Part shown: piece by piece, positions 1 through 7,607 of the stretch
Layout of the letters: each line of letters begins with the position of its first letter
Numbering within the stretch: position 1 is the stretch's first letter
Notes under the pieces: generated by a model
The model's database searches: none
What the model was told of the DNA's origin: nothing
Seen by the model: only the letters and a program-made list of their open reading frames with translations
Source: Leptotrichia buccalis C-1013-b
Lineage (GTDB): Bacteria > Fusobacteriota > Fusobacteriia > Fusobacteriales > Leptotrichiaceae
Reading direction: 5' to 3'
Length of the DNA stretch: 64,000 nucleotides
Assembly (NCBI RefSeq): GCF_000023905.1
Contig: NC_013192.1
Location: forward strand, 1,426,001-1,490,000
Translations under genes and position numbers: made by a program

Positions 1-471
1 GATTTTTTTTGCACCAGTAATCCGTGCAACTGCTATTTCTTTCGCTTTTTCAATTCCAATATATTTTGGTGTTTTTCTTATTTCTGTATCGCTTCCATTT
101 GTATTAATGATTTTACCATTATCTCTTATTGTTGTTGAAGCCGATATTCGGTCTTTTTGACTGTAACTCAGAACTTTTCCTGTATTTGCATCAATATTGT
201 ATTTATATTTTTTTCGTTCTGTATAAAATTCTATTTCATAAATAAATTTTCTATTTTCTTTATCTAAACGAATTTTAGTCATTTTTGCAGAATTTTTTGC
301 CACTTTTGAATGATTTAACGCAAGCTGCTTTGCCTGTTCAATCGAAATTTTCACATCAACATTCAAAACTCTTACTGTTTTAGTCTTTTTACCTGTATTT
401 CCATTTGCAAAAACTCCTGTCATTATGATAAAAAATACTATAAGTAGTTTTTTTAAAAAATTATTTTTCAT
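1..471 (-). CDS. PepSY-domain secreted protein, 3' end beyond window
   Basis: 157 codons are visible from the ATG at 471; the C-terminus lies off the left edge. The product begins with a signal peptide (KLLIVFFIIMTGVFA near residues 8-22). A PepSY-like region follows: a 'SIEQAKQLALNHS' helix, then a strand-rich part ending 'YKYNIDANTGKVLSY', and a second repeat starting at 'IGIEKAKEIAVARI'. PepSY domains are extracytoplasmic and often act as peptidase-inhibitor or sensor modules. The ATG overlaps the stop of the histidine kinase gene as ATGA, so translation is probably coupled. This suggests the protein works with, or is sensed by, the two-component system. No catalytic residues are expected. 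The family assignment rests on pattern only. Confidence 0.8.
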   Translation of the reverse strand, partial: MKNNFLKKLLIVFFIIMTGVFANGNTGKKTKTVRVLNVDVKISIEQAKQLALNHSKVAKNSAKMTKIRLDKENRKFIYEIEFYTERKKYKYNIDANTGKVLSYSQKDRISASTTIRDNGKIINTNGSDTEIRKTPKYIGIEKAKEIAVARITGAKKI

Positions 472-1832
472 TTTCTCTCCTTCTTTAACTTAAATATAAA
501 CGAACTTCCTTTTCCAATTTCACTTTCTGCATAAATTTCTCCTTTGTGTGCCTCTATAATCCATTTTACCATTGATAATCCAAGCCCTAGATTTTCTGTC
601 GTTCTGGAACTTTCAACCTGATAAAACCGTCCCCAGATTTTAGGTATATTTTCTTTTTCTATACCGATTCCATCATCAATAACTTTACATATTGCAAAAT
701 CTTTATCCTGCGTTAATTTTATCCATATATTACCGTTTTCGCGGCCATAGTTAATTGCATTTGAAATTAAATTTACAAAAATTCTCATAATCATCGTCTC
801 ATCACCAACAATAAAAATATTTTCCTCTATTTCAGAATGAATTTTTATATTTTTACTGTCTGCATTATGTTGCTGGCTGTCAGCAATAAGATGTGTCATT
901 TCACTAATATTTATTTTTTCAAAATTAAGTTTCTGATTACCTCTGTCCATTCTTGATAAAGTTAGAAGCTGTGAGATTAATTTTGACATTTTTTTAGTTT
1001 CATCCAATACAGAAGAAATTGTATCTTTTGCATTTTCTATTGAAGTTAGATTTTCAAGACCGTATTCACATTCAGAAATAATAATTGCTACAGGTGTACG
1101 CAACTCGTGTGAAACATCTGATGTAAACTGCGCTTCTCTTTCAAAGGAGTTTTGCAGCCTGTCAAACATTGTATCAAATGTATTTGCCAAAGTATAAATT
1201 TCATCATTTCCTTCTCCAATGTTAATTCTTTGTGTCAAATCGTTTCCTTCATTGATTTTTTCCACTGCTTCCCTTATTTTTTCTATTGGTTTAAATGCTT
1301 TCTTTGTTATAAAGTATCCGCTTATTGCCGAAAATACAAGGAAAAACGGTAATACAATCAAAGAAATCAAAACAATTGTTTCAATAACATTTTCCACTTC
1401 TGTTGCAGGAGCAATTCCACGAATATGAATAATGCCATAGCCTGAAAAATTCTTTTTACTGTCAAAAATATACCATTTTTTATTTTTATGTTTTATAATT
1501 CTCACATCATTTTTATCGGAAAAAGTTTCATCATATTCAAAATCCAGCGGAATATCCCCATAAATAAATCCTGTTTCATCATCATAAACCGACAAATGGA
1601 CATTATTGTTAAAAATAATAAAATCATTGTCAATCGTAAGTTCACCATCATAAACTTCAATTTCGTCGAATGCCGAAACTACAGAACTTTTTAAATTTTT
1701 ATAAGCGTCTGCACGTACAAGATTTTCACTGATATAAATTATTGTTATAAGAAATATGACTATAAGACTTATCATAAGACCGATATACCAGAAAGTTATT
1801 TTGGACTTTATAGAAAGTTTATTCATTTTCAT
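468..1832 (-). CDS. Membrane sensor histidine kinase
   Basis: The product is about 454 aa with two membrane segments: near the N-terminus (YIGLMISLIVIFLITIIYI) and near residues 150-175. They flank an extracytoplasmic sensor region of about 110 aa. A HAMP linker follows, then the HisKA phospho-acceptor box 'FTSDVSHELRTPV', an N box 'NLISNAINYG', and the G boxes 'DDGIGIEKENIPKIWGRFYQ' and 'GLGLSMVKWI'. All core catalytic motifs are present. An open frame begins at a TTG at 1838, but the ATG at 1832 has a well-placed GAGGG ribosome-binding site and is preferred. It overlaps the end of the response-regulator gene, which argues for coupling. The layout matches OmpR-type two-component systems; the signal is unknown. 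Confidence 0.93.
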   Translation of the reverse strand: MKMNKLSIKSKITFWYIGLMISLIVIFLITIIYISENLVRADAYKNLKSSVVSAFDEIEVYDGELTIDNDFIIFNNNVHLSVYDDETGFIYGDIPLDFEYDETFSDKNDVRIIKHKNKKWYIFDSKKNFSGYGIIHIRGIAPATEVENVIETIVLISLIVLPFFLVFSAISGYFITKKAFKPIEKIREAVEKINEGNDLTQRINIGEGNDEIYTLANTFDTMFDRLQNSFEREAQFTSDVSHELRTPVAIIISECEYGLENLTSIENAKDTISSVLDETKKMSKLISQLLTLSRMDRGNQKLNFEKINISEMTHLIADSQQHNADSKNIKIHSEIEENIFIVGDETMIMRIFVNLISNAINYGRENGNIWIKLTQDKDFAICKVIDDGIGIEKENIPKIWGRFYQVESSRTTENLGLGLSMVKWIIEAHKGEIYAESEIGKGSSFIFKLKKERK

Positions 1833-2502
1833 TATCAACCCTCAGGACATAACCCAATCCACGAATGGTATGAATAAGTTTTGGAGTATAGCTGTCATCA
1901 ATTTTTTTCCTCAAATATCTGATGTAAACATCTATAACGTTGGTTCCACCTTCGTATTCATAATTCCATATATGGTCTTCTATTCGTTCTCTTGGTAAAA
2001 TTTTCCCTTTATTCCGTATCAAATATTCCAAAATTGAATACTCTCTGCCTGACAGCTTTATAAGTACACCATCTCTAAAAACTGTTTTAGCATCAAGATC
2101 AACTTTAAGATTAGCTACTGTAATTACATTGTCGGCATTTCCAGAATTACGTCTTAAAAGCACACGAATACGAGCCATAAGTTCTTCAAAGATAAAAGGC
2201 TTTACAAGATAGTCGTCTGCTCCATAATCTAACCCTTTCACTTTATCATCTATATTGTCTCTTGCAGTTAAAAGTAGTATCGGAACTTTATTTTTCTTTG
2301 CCCTTATTCTTTTAATCACTTCAAATCCATCAAGTTTTGGAAGCATAATATCTAGAATTATTGCATCATATTCAGTTCCTTCCACATATCTGATTGCCTC
2401 TTCTCCGTCAAAACAGCTATCAACTCCATAGTATTCCTTTTCTAGCTTTTTTGTAATAAGGCCATTTAACTTTTTTTCATCCTCTACAACTAGTAATCTC
2501 AT
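1819..2502 (-). CDS. OmpR/PhoB-family response regulator
   Basis: The 227-aa protein has an N-terminal receiver domain. Visible are the acidic pocket 'VVEDEKK', the phospho-acceptor Asp in 'YDAIILDIMLPKLDGFEV', the Thr in 'LLLTARD', and the Lys in 'DDYLVKPF'. A C-terminal winged-helix DNA-binding domain follows ('LSGREYSILEYLIRNKGKI' to 'IRYLRKKID', 'IHTIRGLGYVL'). It is the cognate partner of the histidine kinase immediately downstream. Its ATG shares one base with the stop of the small upstream gene (TAATG), so the genes are probably co-translated. The full order is DUF2628 protein, small protein, regulator, kinase, PepSY protein. Confidence 0.95.
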   Translation of the reverse strand: MRLLVVEDEKKLNGLITKKLEKEYYGVDSCFDGEEAIRYVEGTEYDAIILDIMLPKLDGFEVIKRIRAKKNKVPILLLTARDNIDDKVKGLDYGADDYLVKPFIFEELMARIRVLLRRNSGNADNVITVANLKVDLDAKTVFRDGVLIKLSGREYSILEYLIRNKGKILPRERIEDHIWNYEYEGGTNVIDVYIRYLRKKIDDSYTPKLIHTIRGLGYVLRVDNENE

Positions 2503-2726
2503 TATCTTTCACTCTCTTCCGTTTCCATTAGTGTACACTGATTCTTTTCACAAAATAATTTTAACTGCTCCATTCCTATTTTTTTCTCACACTTTTTCAA
2601 ACTTTCTGTAAATAATTCATCTTTATTATACCTCATAAATACCATTAAAAACATAGAAAGAATAAAAAATTTTTTTATTAGGTTTCTATAATTTTCAGAT
2701 TCAATTAAATATTTTCTTATTTCCAT
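2502..2726 (-). CDS. Small protein, unknown function
   Basis: A 74-aa reading frame lies between the DUF2628 gene and the response regulator. It overlaps the former by 10 bases and touches the latter as TAATG. The tight packing is the main reason to regard it as real. The middle holds one hydrophobic stretch (KKFFILSMFLMVFMRY) that could be a single membrane segment. The C-terminal half is charged, with two cysteines and the pattern 'CEKNQC'. I do not recognise a family. It could be a small membrane accessory to the sensor system, or only a translational bridge. Confidence 0.5.
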   Translation of the reverse strand: MEIRKYLIESENYRNLIKKFFILSMFLMVFMRYNKDELFTESLKKCEKKIGMEQLKLFCEKNQCTLMETEESER

Positions 2727-3415
2727 TTTATCTTATCCTTATTTTTTACTGCCAAAAATGTTCCTCCGCCTGTCAACCCTGCTCCTAAAAGAATTAAAAT
2801 AATATTTGCTGTGAAAACTCCTAAAACAAGCGAAACAAATCCTCCACCAATTAACCTTGCTACAAATTTCTGAATCGTACGGTTTTTATAATTCATTTTC
2901 GGAACATTTGGATTACCATTATGGAAATTATCAGTATTCATATTATCCATACTGTTATTACTCGTATCATAAAAATCATTACCACTATCACTTTTCTTAA
3001 ATTCAATAACCTCAGTTTTTTCTGATGGCTGCATCTCGTAATACTCAACTTCTTTTGCCATTCTTTCCCTATTATTTTCATAGGAATTATTTTTGTCATT
3101 AAAAAGAATTCTATTCATTCTCAGAACCTGTGCATCTTCTTCTGTAAACGGATGCCATCCTTGTTTAATCAGCATTCTAACATACATTTTATTGTATAGA
3201 AAACCGAATACCATTGATAGAACAAATATCAATGGGAAAAATATCATACTTGCCACACCAATTACGGCAAAAGAAATTCCAGCCACCATATAATCCCCTT
3301 TAATTAATGGATATATAAATCCTAGAAAAAATGCCCCCCATGAAAATCCAAATTTCACTTCTTTTCTTAAAACTCCATTTTCTAAAACTGCTCTTTTTCC
3401 ATCTACTTGTTTCAT
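2717..3415 (-). CDS. DUF2628-type membrane protein
   Basis: The protein is 232 aa. The N-terminal half has the DUF2628 pattern: 'VKFGFSWGAFFLGFIYPLIK', a basic GDY turn, two hydrophobic segments, and the 'YNKMYVRMLIKQGWHPFTEE' tail that follows the last helix. A long, polar, Asn/Asp-rich linker of about residues 120-175 leads to two further membrane segments (FVARLIGGGFVSLVLGVFTA and NIILILLGAGLTGGGTFLAV). It is the first long gene of the run leading to the two-component system. DUF2628 proteins are inner-membrane proteins of unknown function. No catalytic motif is visible. Confidence 0.75.
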   Translation of the reverse strand: MKQVDGKRAVLENGVLRKEVKFGFSWGAFFLGFIYPLIKGDYMVAGISFAVIGVASMIFFPLIFVLSMVFGFLYNKMYVRMLIKQGWHPFTEEDAQVLRMNRILFNDKNNSYENNRERMAKEVEYYEMQPSEKTEVIEFKKSDSGNDFYDTSNNSMDNMNTDNFHNGNPNVPKMNYKNRTIQKFVARLIGGGFVSLVLGVFTANIILILLGAGLTGGGTFLAVKNKDKIKWK

Positions 3416-3439
3416 TAATAATCATCTCCTTTTATTCTA

Positions 3440-3918
3440 TTATTTTTCAATATATGGCTCACTTAAGAAAAAATTACCATAATCTCCCACTCTTACTCCT
3501 TTTAATTTAGGATTTACAAGATAATATCTGTATACATCGTCGTCAATTAATAAAAATGGAATTTTTTCGGCTAAAATTCTATCTATTTCTGTAAGCATTT
3601 TTATCTTATTTTCTTCTGTATCTTTTTCCACTTTCAAATCCTTCATTCTTGTTTGTTCTGATATTGGCATTGAATTTGCTATTTCAATAAATTCATAGTC
3701 AGTATTTTTTCTCTTATCTTCAAGTTTAAGAGCATAAGTTTTTTCATATTTTTTGATATATTTTGAAATTATTTTTACTTTTATTACCAGATACTTATCT
3801 TCATAAAATTTTTGCTATTTTTCCATTTACTGAGAGTTCCCAAAAAATCTTCTAAAGTTATAAGCAATACATTAGAATACTTAAAATTATCCTTTAAATA
3901 AAAAGTAATTTTTTTCAT
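3440..3918 (-). pseudogene. Decayed fusion ending in an OppA-like solute-binding protein tail
   Basis: An ATG at 3918 with an AGAGG ribosome-binding site opens a 44-codon frame that stops at 3784. Moving one frame over near the A/T run at about 3805, coding-like sequence continues ('FYEDKYLVIKVK' onward) through to 3440. The last 76 codons resemble the C-terminus of peptide-binding ABC proteins ('IDRILAEKIPFLLIDDD', 'YYLVNPKLKGVRVGDYGN'). The first 90 residues do not look like that family, so this may be a deletion scar joining two genes plus a 1-base frameshift. The reading is inferred from translation only. A separate small gene starting at 3670 is less likely. Confidence 0.5.
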
Positions 3919-4035
3919 AACTTTTGACCTCTTTTCTAAATTTTAAAGTATTGAAAGATATTCATATTTTCAAAAATATGATATTATTAAAACATTAAAA
4001 TAAAATGAGAGTTTTAATTTTTATTGATTGCATAA

Positions 4036-4072
4036 TAAAAAAAGCCGAATAAAAATTCGGCTAATTTTTTTG
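4036..4072 (-). terminator. Rho-independent terminator (distal)
   Basis: An 8-bp stem AGCCGAAT (4043-4050) pairs with ATTCGGCT (4055-4062) around a 4-base loop. Runs of A on the left and T on the right make it potentially bidirectional. On the minus strand it lies downstream of the M18 aminopeptidase gene and backs up the closer hairpin. Confidence 0.75.
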
Positions 4073-4123
4073 TATAATATATTTATCACATACATTATGT
4101 AAAAAATATGAATTTAATTTCCT

Positions 4124-4158
4124 TAAAAATAAAAAAGATAGTCAAGGTTTGACTATCT
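4124..4158 (-). terminator. Terminator of the M18 aminopeptidase gene
   Basis: A perfect 10-bp stem, AGATAGTCAA (4136-4145) with TTGACTATCT (4149-4158), has a 3-base loop. It is followed on the minus strand by a T-rich tract. It begins 19 bases after the stop codon of the aminopeptidase gene. Confidence 0.88.
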
Positions 4159-4176
4159 CGCTAAAAATAATACTTT

Positions 4177-5529
4177 CTATCTTTTTGAAAAAAATTCTTT
4201 CGCTAATTCCTTCAAGTAAAACACATCAAAAATTCCACATAACTCACGTACCGAGTGCATCGCAAGCATCGGAACTCCCAGATCTACTCCATCTATATCC
4301 AGATGTGTTGATGAAATTGGACCGATTGTGCTTCCTCCAAGCTCGTTTGACTCATTAACAAAAGGCTGAATCCGTATCTCTGTTCCTTCAATAAGATGTC
4401 TGATTACCGCAATTGAATATCCATCAGAAGTATATTTCTGTTTTGCACTTATTTTTATTGAAATCCCTTCATTTATTTTTCCACGGTTTGTAGGATCTGT
4501 TTTTCCTAAATGTGCAGGGTGTGCTGCGTGTGCCGCATCAGCTGATAAAATATAAGAACTTTCTAGCATTTGTAAAAAATCGCTTCTATCAAGCCCAAGT
4601 GCTAACGAAATTCTTTCAAGCGTATTTAATAAATAATTGGAATCTGCCCCCTGTTTTGTGGCACTTCCTATCTCCTCATTGTCAAAAGCTACAAAAATAT
4701 TGATTCTATCCTGATTTTCTTCAGCTTCTACAAGTCCGATTATCCCTGTATAGACAGAAGCAAGATTGTCAAGTTTTGGTGACGACATAAATTCCTCATT
4801 TACTCCCAAAAGACATCCTTTTTCAGTTGCATATAAATACAAGTCAAAATCAATTATATCTTCTTTTTTTATCCCTGTTTTTTCCAAAATAACTCTCTCA
4901 AGATATCCTTTTTTCTCAAAATTTTTATTAATAAGTGAAATTACAGGCAAAACATCATTCTGTTTATCAATTTTTACACCGTTATTGACTTCTCTATTTT
5001 GATGAATTGCAAGATTTGGTATTGTTAAAAGTGGTTCGTCTATCTTAATCTTTACAGTTTTTGGAAAAAATGGATCTTCTCCTTTCACAATAACACGTCC
5101 AGCAATGGAAAGCGGTCTATCAAACCAAGTACTTAAAATAGGCCCTCCATAGACTTCTGTATTTAATCTCACTATATTTTCCGTAACTATTTCAGGATTG
5201 GGCTTTATTCTGAAACAAGGAGAATCCGTATGTGCTCCAAAAATCTTAAAACCTTTTTTCACATCAAAATTTTCTCCAACTGTAAAAGCAATTATTGTGG
5301 AACTGGACTTTTTAAAAAAATACTTCCCTCCCTTTTTAATTTCCCATTTCTCACGTGGCATAATTCTCTCGAATCCATTTTCATCTAAAATATCCGAACA
5401 ATTTTTCACAACGTGATAAGTGCTTGGACTTTCATCAATAAACTCAATAACTTCCCTTGCAAAACTTTTCACTTCCATTTCAATAAAATTTTTCTGTATC
5501 TCTTCCAGCTCTTTCGTTGTGTGTATCAT
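4177..5529 (-). CDS. M18-family aminopeptidase
   Basis: This 450-aa cytosolic metallopeptidase removes N-terminal residues from peptides; the M18 family uses two zinc ions and forms dodecamers. Visible motifs are 'GAHTDSPCFRIKPNPE' (first metal His), 'SPKLDNLASVYTG' (bridging Asp), 'VAFDNEEIGSATKQGADS' (catalytic Glu-Glu), 'LSADAAHAAHPAH' and the C-terminal 'MLAMHSVRELCG' (last metal His). The length is normal for bacterial M18 enzymes of the ApeA/aspartyl-aminopeptidase type. The start has a GAGAGG ribosome-binding site. The gene stands alone, followed by two terminators. Confidence 0.95.
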   Translation of the reverse strand: MIHTTKELEEIQKNFIEMEVKSFAREVIEFIDESPSTYHVVKNCSDILDENGFERIMPREKWEIKKGGKYFFKKSSSTIIAFTVGENFDVKKGFKIFGAHTDSPCFRIKPNPEIVTENIVRLNTEVYGGPILSTWFDRPLSIAGRVIVKGEDPFFPKTVKIKIDEPLLTIPNLAIHQNREVNNGVKIDKQNDVLPVISLINKNFEKKGYLERVILEKTGIKKEDIIDFDLYLYATEKGCLLGVNEEFMSSPKLDNLASVYTGIIGLVEAEENQDRINIFVAFDNEEIGSATKQGADSNYLLNTLERISLALGLDRSDFLQMLESSYILSADAAHAAHPAHLGKTDPTNRGKINEGISIKISAKQKYTSDGYSIAVIRHLIEGTEIRIQPFVNESNELGGSTIGPISSTHLDIDGVDLGVPMLAMHSVRELCGIFDVFYLKELAKEFFSKR

Positions 5530-5661
5530 CTTTATTCATTCCTCTCGATTTCTAATTTCAATTATTTAAAAACATTTCCCTATTAACAATATTGTACCCC
5601 ATAATTTCAGATAATCAAAAAAAATTTTGATATTTTTTTAAATTTTTTTCTTCTTGCGTTA

Positions 5662-5679
5662 TACTATTTCCCATTAAAT
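5662..5679 (+). repeat. Short dispersed repeat, copy A
   Basis: The sequence is TACTATTTCCCATTAAAT. It shares the core TACTATT-CCC-TTAAA with copies at 5698, 6304 and 43656. Three of the four known copies in the window bracket the cas2/CRISPR remnant. Confidence 0.45.
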
Positions 5680-5697
5680 TACAAATTATTATATTTA

Positions 5698-5722
5698 TAC
5701 TATTCCCAATTTAAATAGCGAA
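5698..5722 (+). repeat. Short dispersed repeat, copy B
   Basis: It begins TACTATTCCCAATTTAAAT and continues AGCGAA. This is closest to the left arm of the palindromic element at 43655-43756, which has GTTTAAAAAGCGAA in the same place. Confidence 0.5.
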
Positions 5723-5770
5723 TGTTTAGATTTTTTAGATGAAAATTTTTTCCATAAATTTTTTAAAAAT

Positions 5771-6000
5771 AGCTTTACAGTTGTCGTAATTTATGATATT
5801 ATAGATGACAGGAGAAGAGTTTTTCTAAAAAACTTCTAAATTCTTTTGGGAATAGAATCCAAAGATCAGCTTTTGAATGTTTATTGACTAGAGAAAAATA
5901 TGAAATTCTTTTAAAAAAAGTAGAAAGATTTGCACAAAAAGGTGATGTAATAAGAATACACATACTTAACCAAAATGCAAAAATTGCCACGATACTGTAA
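5771..6000 (+). pseudogene. cas2: Frameshifted cas2 remnant
   Basis: Plus-strand translation gives 'FTVVVIYDIIDDRRR', the classic Cas2 first strand with the catalytic Asp, running into a stop near 5845. One frame over, past the T run at about 5820, the rest of Cas2 appears: 'KKLLNSFGNRIQRSAFECLL', then 'LLKKVERFAQKGDVIRIHIL', ending at TAA 5998-6000. The two parts together give almost a whole Cas2 (integration-complex ribonuclease-fold subunit) with one indel and no clear start codon. No cas1 or effector genes are nearby. Two CRISPR repeats follow about 120 bp downstream. Confidence 0.85.
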
Positions 6001-6117
6001 AAATGGGACTTAGAACATATTTTTTACTTTTTCGGAAAAGAAAACTGAAAATTTAAGCAAGTCTCACGCAAATAGTCAAATAACATACCATAAAATAAGG
6101 GTTTAATTGCAGGTAGG

Positions 6118-6220
6118 GTTATATAACTCCGAGAGGAGACGGATACTTTCTAAGATCAAATTCTAAGTTTGTATGGTTATCGAACAAGTCTAGTTATATA
6201 CTCCGAGAGGAGACGGAAAC
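6118..6220 (+). CRISPR. Degenerate two-repeat CRISPR remnant (type III-like repeat)
   Basis: Two near-identical units sit at 6118-6146 and 6193-6220. They share TATA(A)CTCCGAGAGGAGACGGA(T/A)AC, and their 3' ends are 74 bases apart, as expected for a repeat of about 36 nt plus a spacer of about 38 nt. Each has the small CTCC-gaga-GGAG hairpin, followed by an 8-base tag (ACGGAAAC in the second). The tag and hairpin resemble the type III-A repeats of streptococcal Csm systems. The first copy has an inserted A and a changed tag, so the array looks dead. It lies downstream of a broken cas2. Confidence 0.8.
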
Positions 6221-6303
6221 TAAGAAAGCAGAAATAAATTATGTTTTAAAATTAAAAATGTCTATAATAAGGCATTTTTTTATTTAGTATTTTCCAAATT
6301 TAA

Positions 6304-6329
6304 TACTATTCCCCATTAAAACAATGGAA
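6304..6329 (+). repeat. Short dispersed repeat, copy C
   Basis: It begins TACTATTCCCCATTAAAACA and shares the CCC-TTAAA core of copies A and B. It lies 20 bases before a GGGGTC palindrome, on the right flank of the CRISPR remnant. Confidence 0.5.
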
Positions 6330-6348
6330 TTTTTATAATTCCGTTTAG

Positions 6349-6368
6349 CAAGGGGTCAAGACCCCTTG
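6349..6368. repeat. GGGGTC palindrome, copy 1
   Basis: A 9-bp perfect inverted repeat, CAAGGGGTC-AA-GACCCCTTG, is the most GC-rich patch for kilobases around. An identical unit in inverted orientation lies at 11372-11391. The match extends outside the arms (GC...TCAGAAAGT here, GC...TTAGAGAGT there). Confidence 0.8.
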
Positions 6369-6491
6369 TCAGAAAGTAAAGATGAATTTTTAACAAATTT
6401 TTCTAAAATCAAAAATAATAAACACTGATTTTATCGTGATTTGTATAATTTATAAAATCAAAAAAATATTAAAAATAACATAAATTTTAAA

Positions 6492-6509
6492 TTTTCAGAC
6501 ACAGCCTAG
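6492..6509. repeat. Solo end of an IS5-type element
   Basis: TTTTCAGACACAGCCTAG closely matches the right end of the IS5-type transposase remnant (TTTTCAGACACTCCCTAA at 13890-13907). No transposase sequence is visible beside it. It is probably a relic of an excised or decayed copy. Confidence 0.5.
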
Positions 6510-6532
6510 CAGAAAAGGCAAATATTAATAAT

Positions 6533-6560
6533 AAAAAAACTGGATTTTACTCCAGCTCTT
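6533..6560 (-). terminator. Terminator of the lys/dap operon
   Basis: On the minus strand, GCTGGA pairs with TCCAGT (one wobble) around GTAAAA, followed by a run of seven T. It lies about 40 bases after the dapA stop. Confidence 0.75.
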
Positions 6561-6595
6561 TTCATAAACTAAAAATTTTTTCAATAAACAAAAAA

Positions 6596-7480
6596 CTATA
6601 AAATTCCTTTTTCTTTAAATACTTTAGTCAATTTTCCATACGTATCTGCCTCAGCCGCTACTAATGGCAATCTCACTATGTCATTATCCATTTTTCCAAG
6701 TATCTTCATAGCTGCTTTCACAGTTACAGGATTTCCTTCTACAAACATATTTCTACTTACATCATACAGTTTTGTATGCAGTTCAAATGCCTTGTCAAAG
6801 TTCTTGTTTAAGAATGAACTGATTAAGTCGCTCATTTCCTGTGGCATTATGTTAGCAACTACTGAAACGACTCCTTTTGCTCCGATTGACAGCATTGGCA
6901 GGATTAGGTGATCTTCTCCTGAAAGAATTTCAATTTTATCTCCGCATAAATCCTGAATTCTTATCATTTGTTCAAGGCTTCCTGTTGCTTCCTTTACAGC
7001 TACAATTTCAGGCAGTTCAGCCAGTTTTGCAATTGTTTCCGCTTCAATGTTTGTTCCTGTTCTTCCAGGCACGTTGTAAAGCATTATAGGGAATTTCGCT
7101 TCTTGTGCAATTGTTTTATAATGTTCGTAAAGCCCTCTTTGGCTAGGTTTGTTGTAATATGGGCAAGTGCTTAGTGCTGCATCTGCTCCTAGTTCTTTTG
7201 CGTATTTTGTGAGTTCTATTGCTCTTGTTGTGCTATTTGATCCTGCTCCAGCGACTACTTGTATTCGTCCCCTTACTTCCTCCACAACAATTTTTATCAC
7301 TTTTTCATGTTCTGCAAATGTTAAAGTTGGAGCTTCTCCAGTCGTTCCACAAGGTACGATTCCAGATGTTCCATTTTCAATGTGATAATTTACCAATTCT
7401 CTCAATTTATCCTCATCCAATTCCATCCCATTGTTTTTAAATGGCGTAATTAACGCTACATATGAACCTTCAAATTTCAT
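6596..7480 (-). CDS. dapA: 4-hydroxy-tetrahydrodipicolinate synthase
   Basis: This 294-aa TIM-barrel enzyme condenses pyruvate with aspartate semialdehyde, the first committed step to diaminopimelate and lysine. Visible are the start 'GSYVALITPFKNNGMELDED', the substrate loop 'CGTTGEAPTL', the Tyr in 'IMLYNVPGRTGTNI', and the Schiff-base Lys in 'IVAVKEATGSLEQM'. It has the normal length and an AGAAGG ribosome-binding site. It is last in the order lysA-lysC-dapF-dapA, which is controlled by the upstream lysine riboswitch. The lysine-feedback state cannot be judged from sequence. Confidence 0.97.
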   Translation of the reverse strand: MKFEGSYVALITPFKNNGMELDEDKLRELVNYHIENGTSGIVPCGTTGEAPTLTFAEHEKVIKIVVEEVRGRIQVVAGAGSNSTTRAIELTKYAKELGADAALSTCPYYNKPSQRGLYEHYKTIAQEAKFPIMLYNVPGRTGTNIEAETIAKLAELPEIVAVKEATGSLEQMIRIQDLCGDKIEILSGEDHLILPMLSIGAKGVVSVVANIMPQEMSDLISSFLNKNFDKAFELHTKLYDVSRNMFVEGNPVTVKAAMKILGKMDNDIVRLPLVAAEADTYGKLTKVFKEKGIL

Positions 7481-7607
7481 TTTATACCTTCTTTCCCTTA
7501 CTTAATTTTTTTATTTTTACTTTATTTACTTCTAAATTAAACTAAAATATACCTAAAAATGATTATTTGGACATTTTCAAATAGGTTTTAATTAACTATG
7601 GAAATTA

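Larger units (their letters stand above)
5530..5770. other. Intergenic stretch with two short dispersed repeats
   Basis: No gene is visible. The stretch holds two copies of a motif beginning TACTATT(T)CCC, at 5662-5679 and 5698-5722. The same motif recurs at 6304 and 43656. An open frame runs into the cas2 remnant from about 5720, but no start codon with a ribosome-binding site was found. Confidence 0.5.
6001..6595. other. Gene-free stretch: CRISPR and IS relics
   Basis: No intact gene is visible. From left to right it holds the possible CRISPR leader (6001-6117), the two repeats, dispersed repeat copy C, palindrome copy 1, the solo IS end, and the terminator of the lysine operon. Confidence 0.6.

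Noticed and set aside
5799-5990. 63-codon minus-strand frame
   Set aside because: It is the antisense of the cas2 remnant, whose plus-strand reading gives clear Cas2 motifs.
6118-6220. Functional CRISPR array
   Set aside because: There are only two repeats, one with an insertion and an altered tag, and no intact cas gene in the window.
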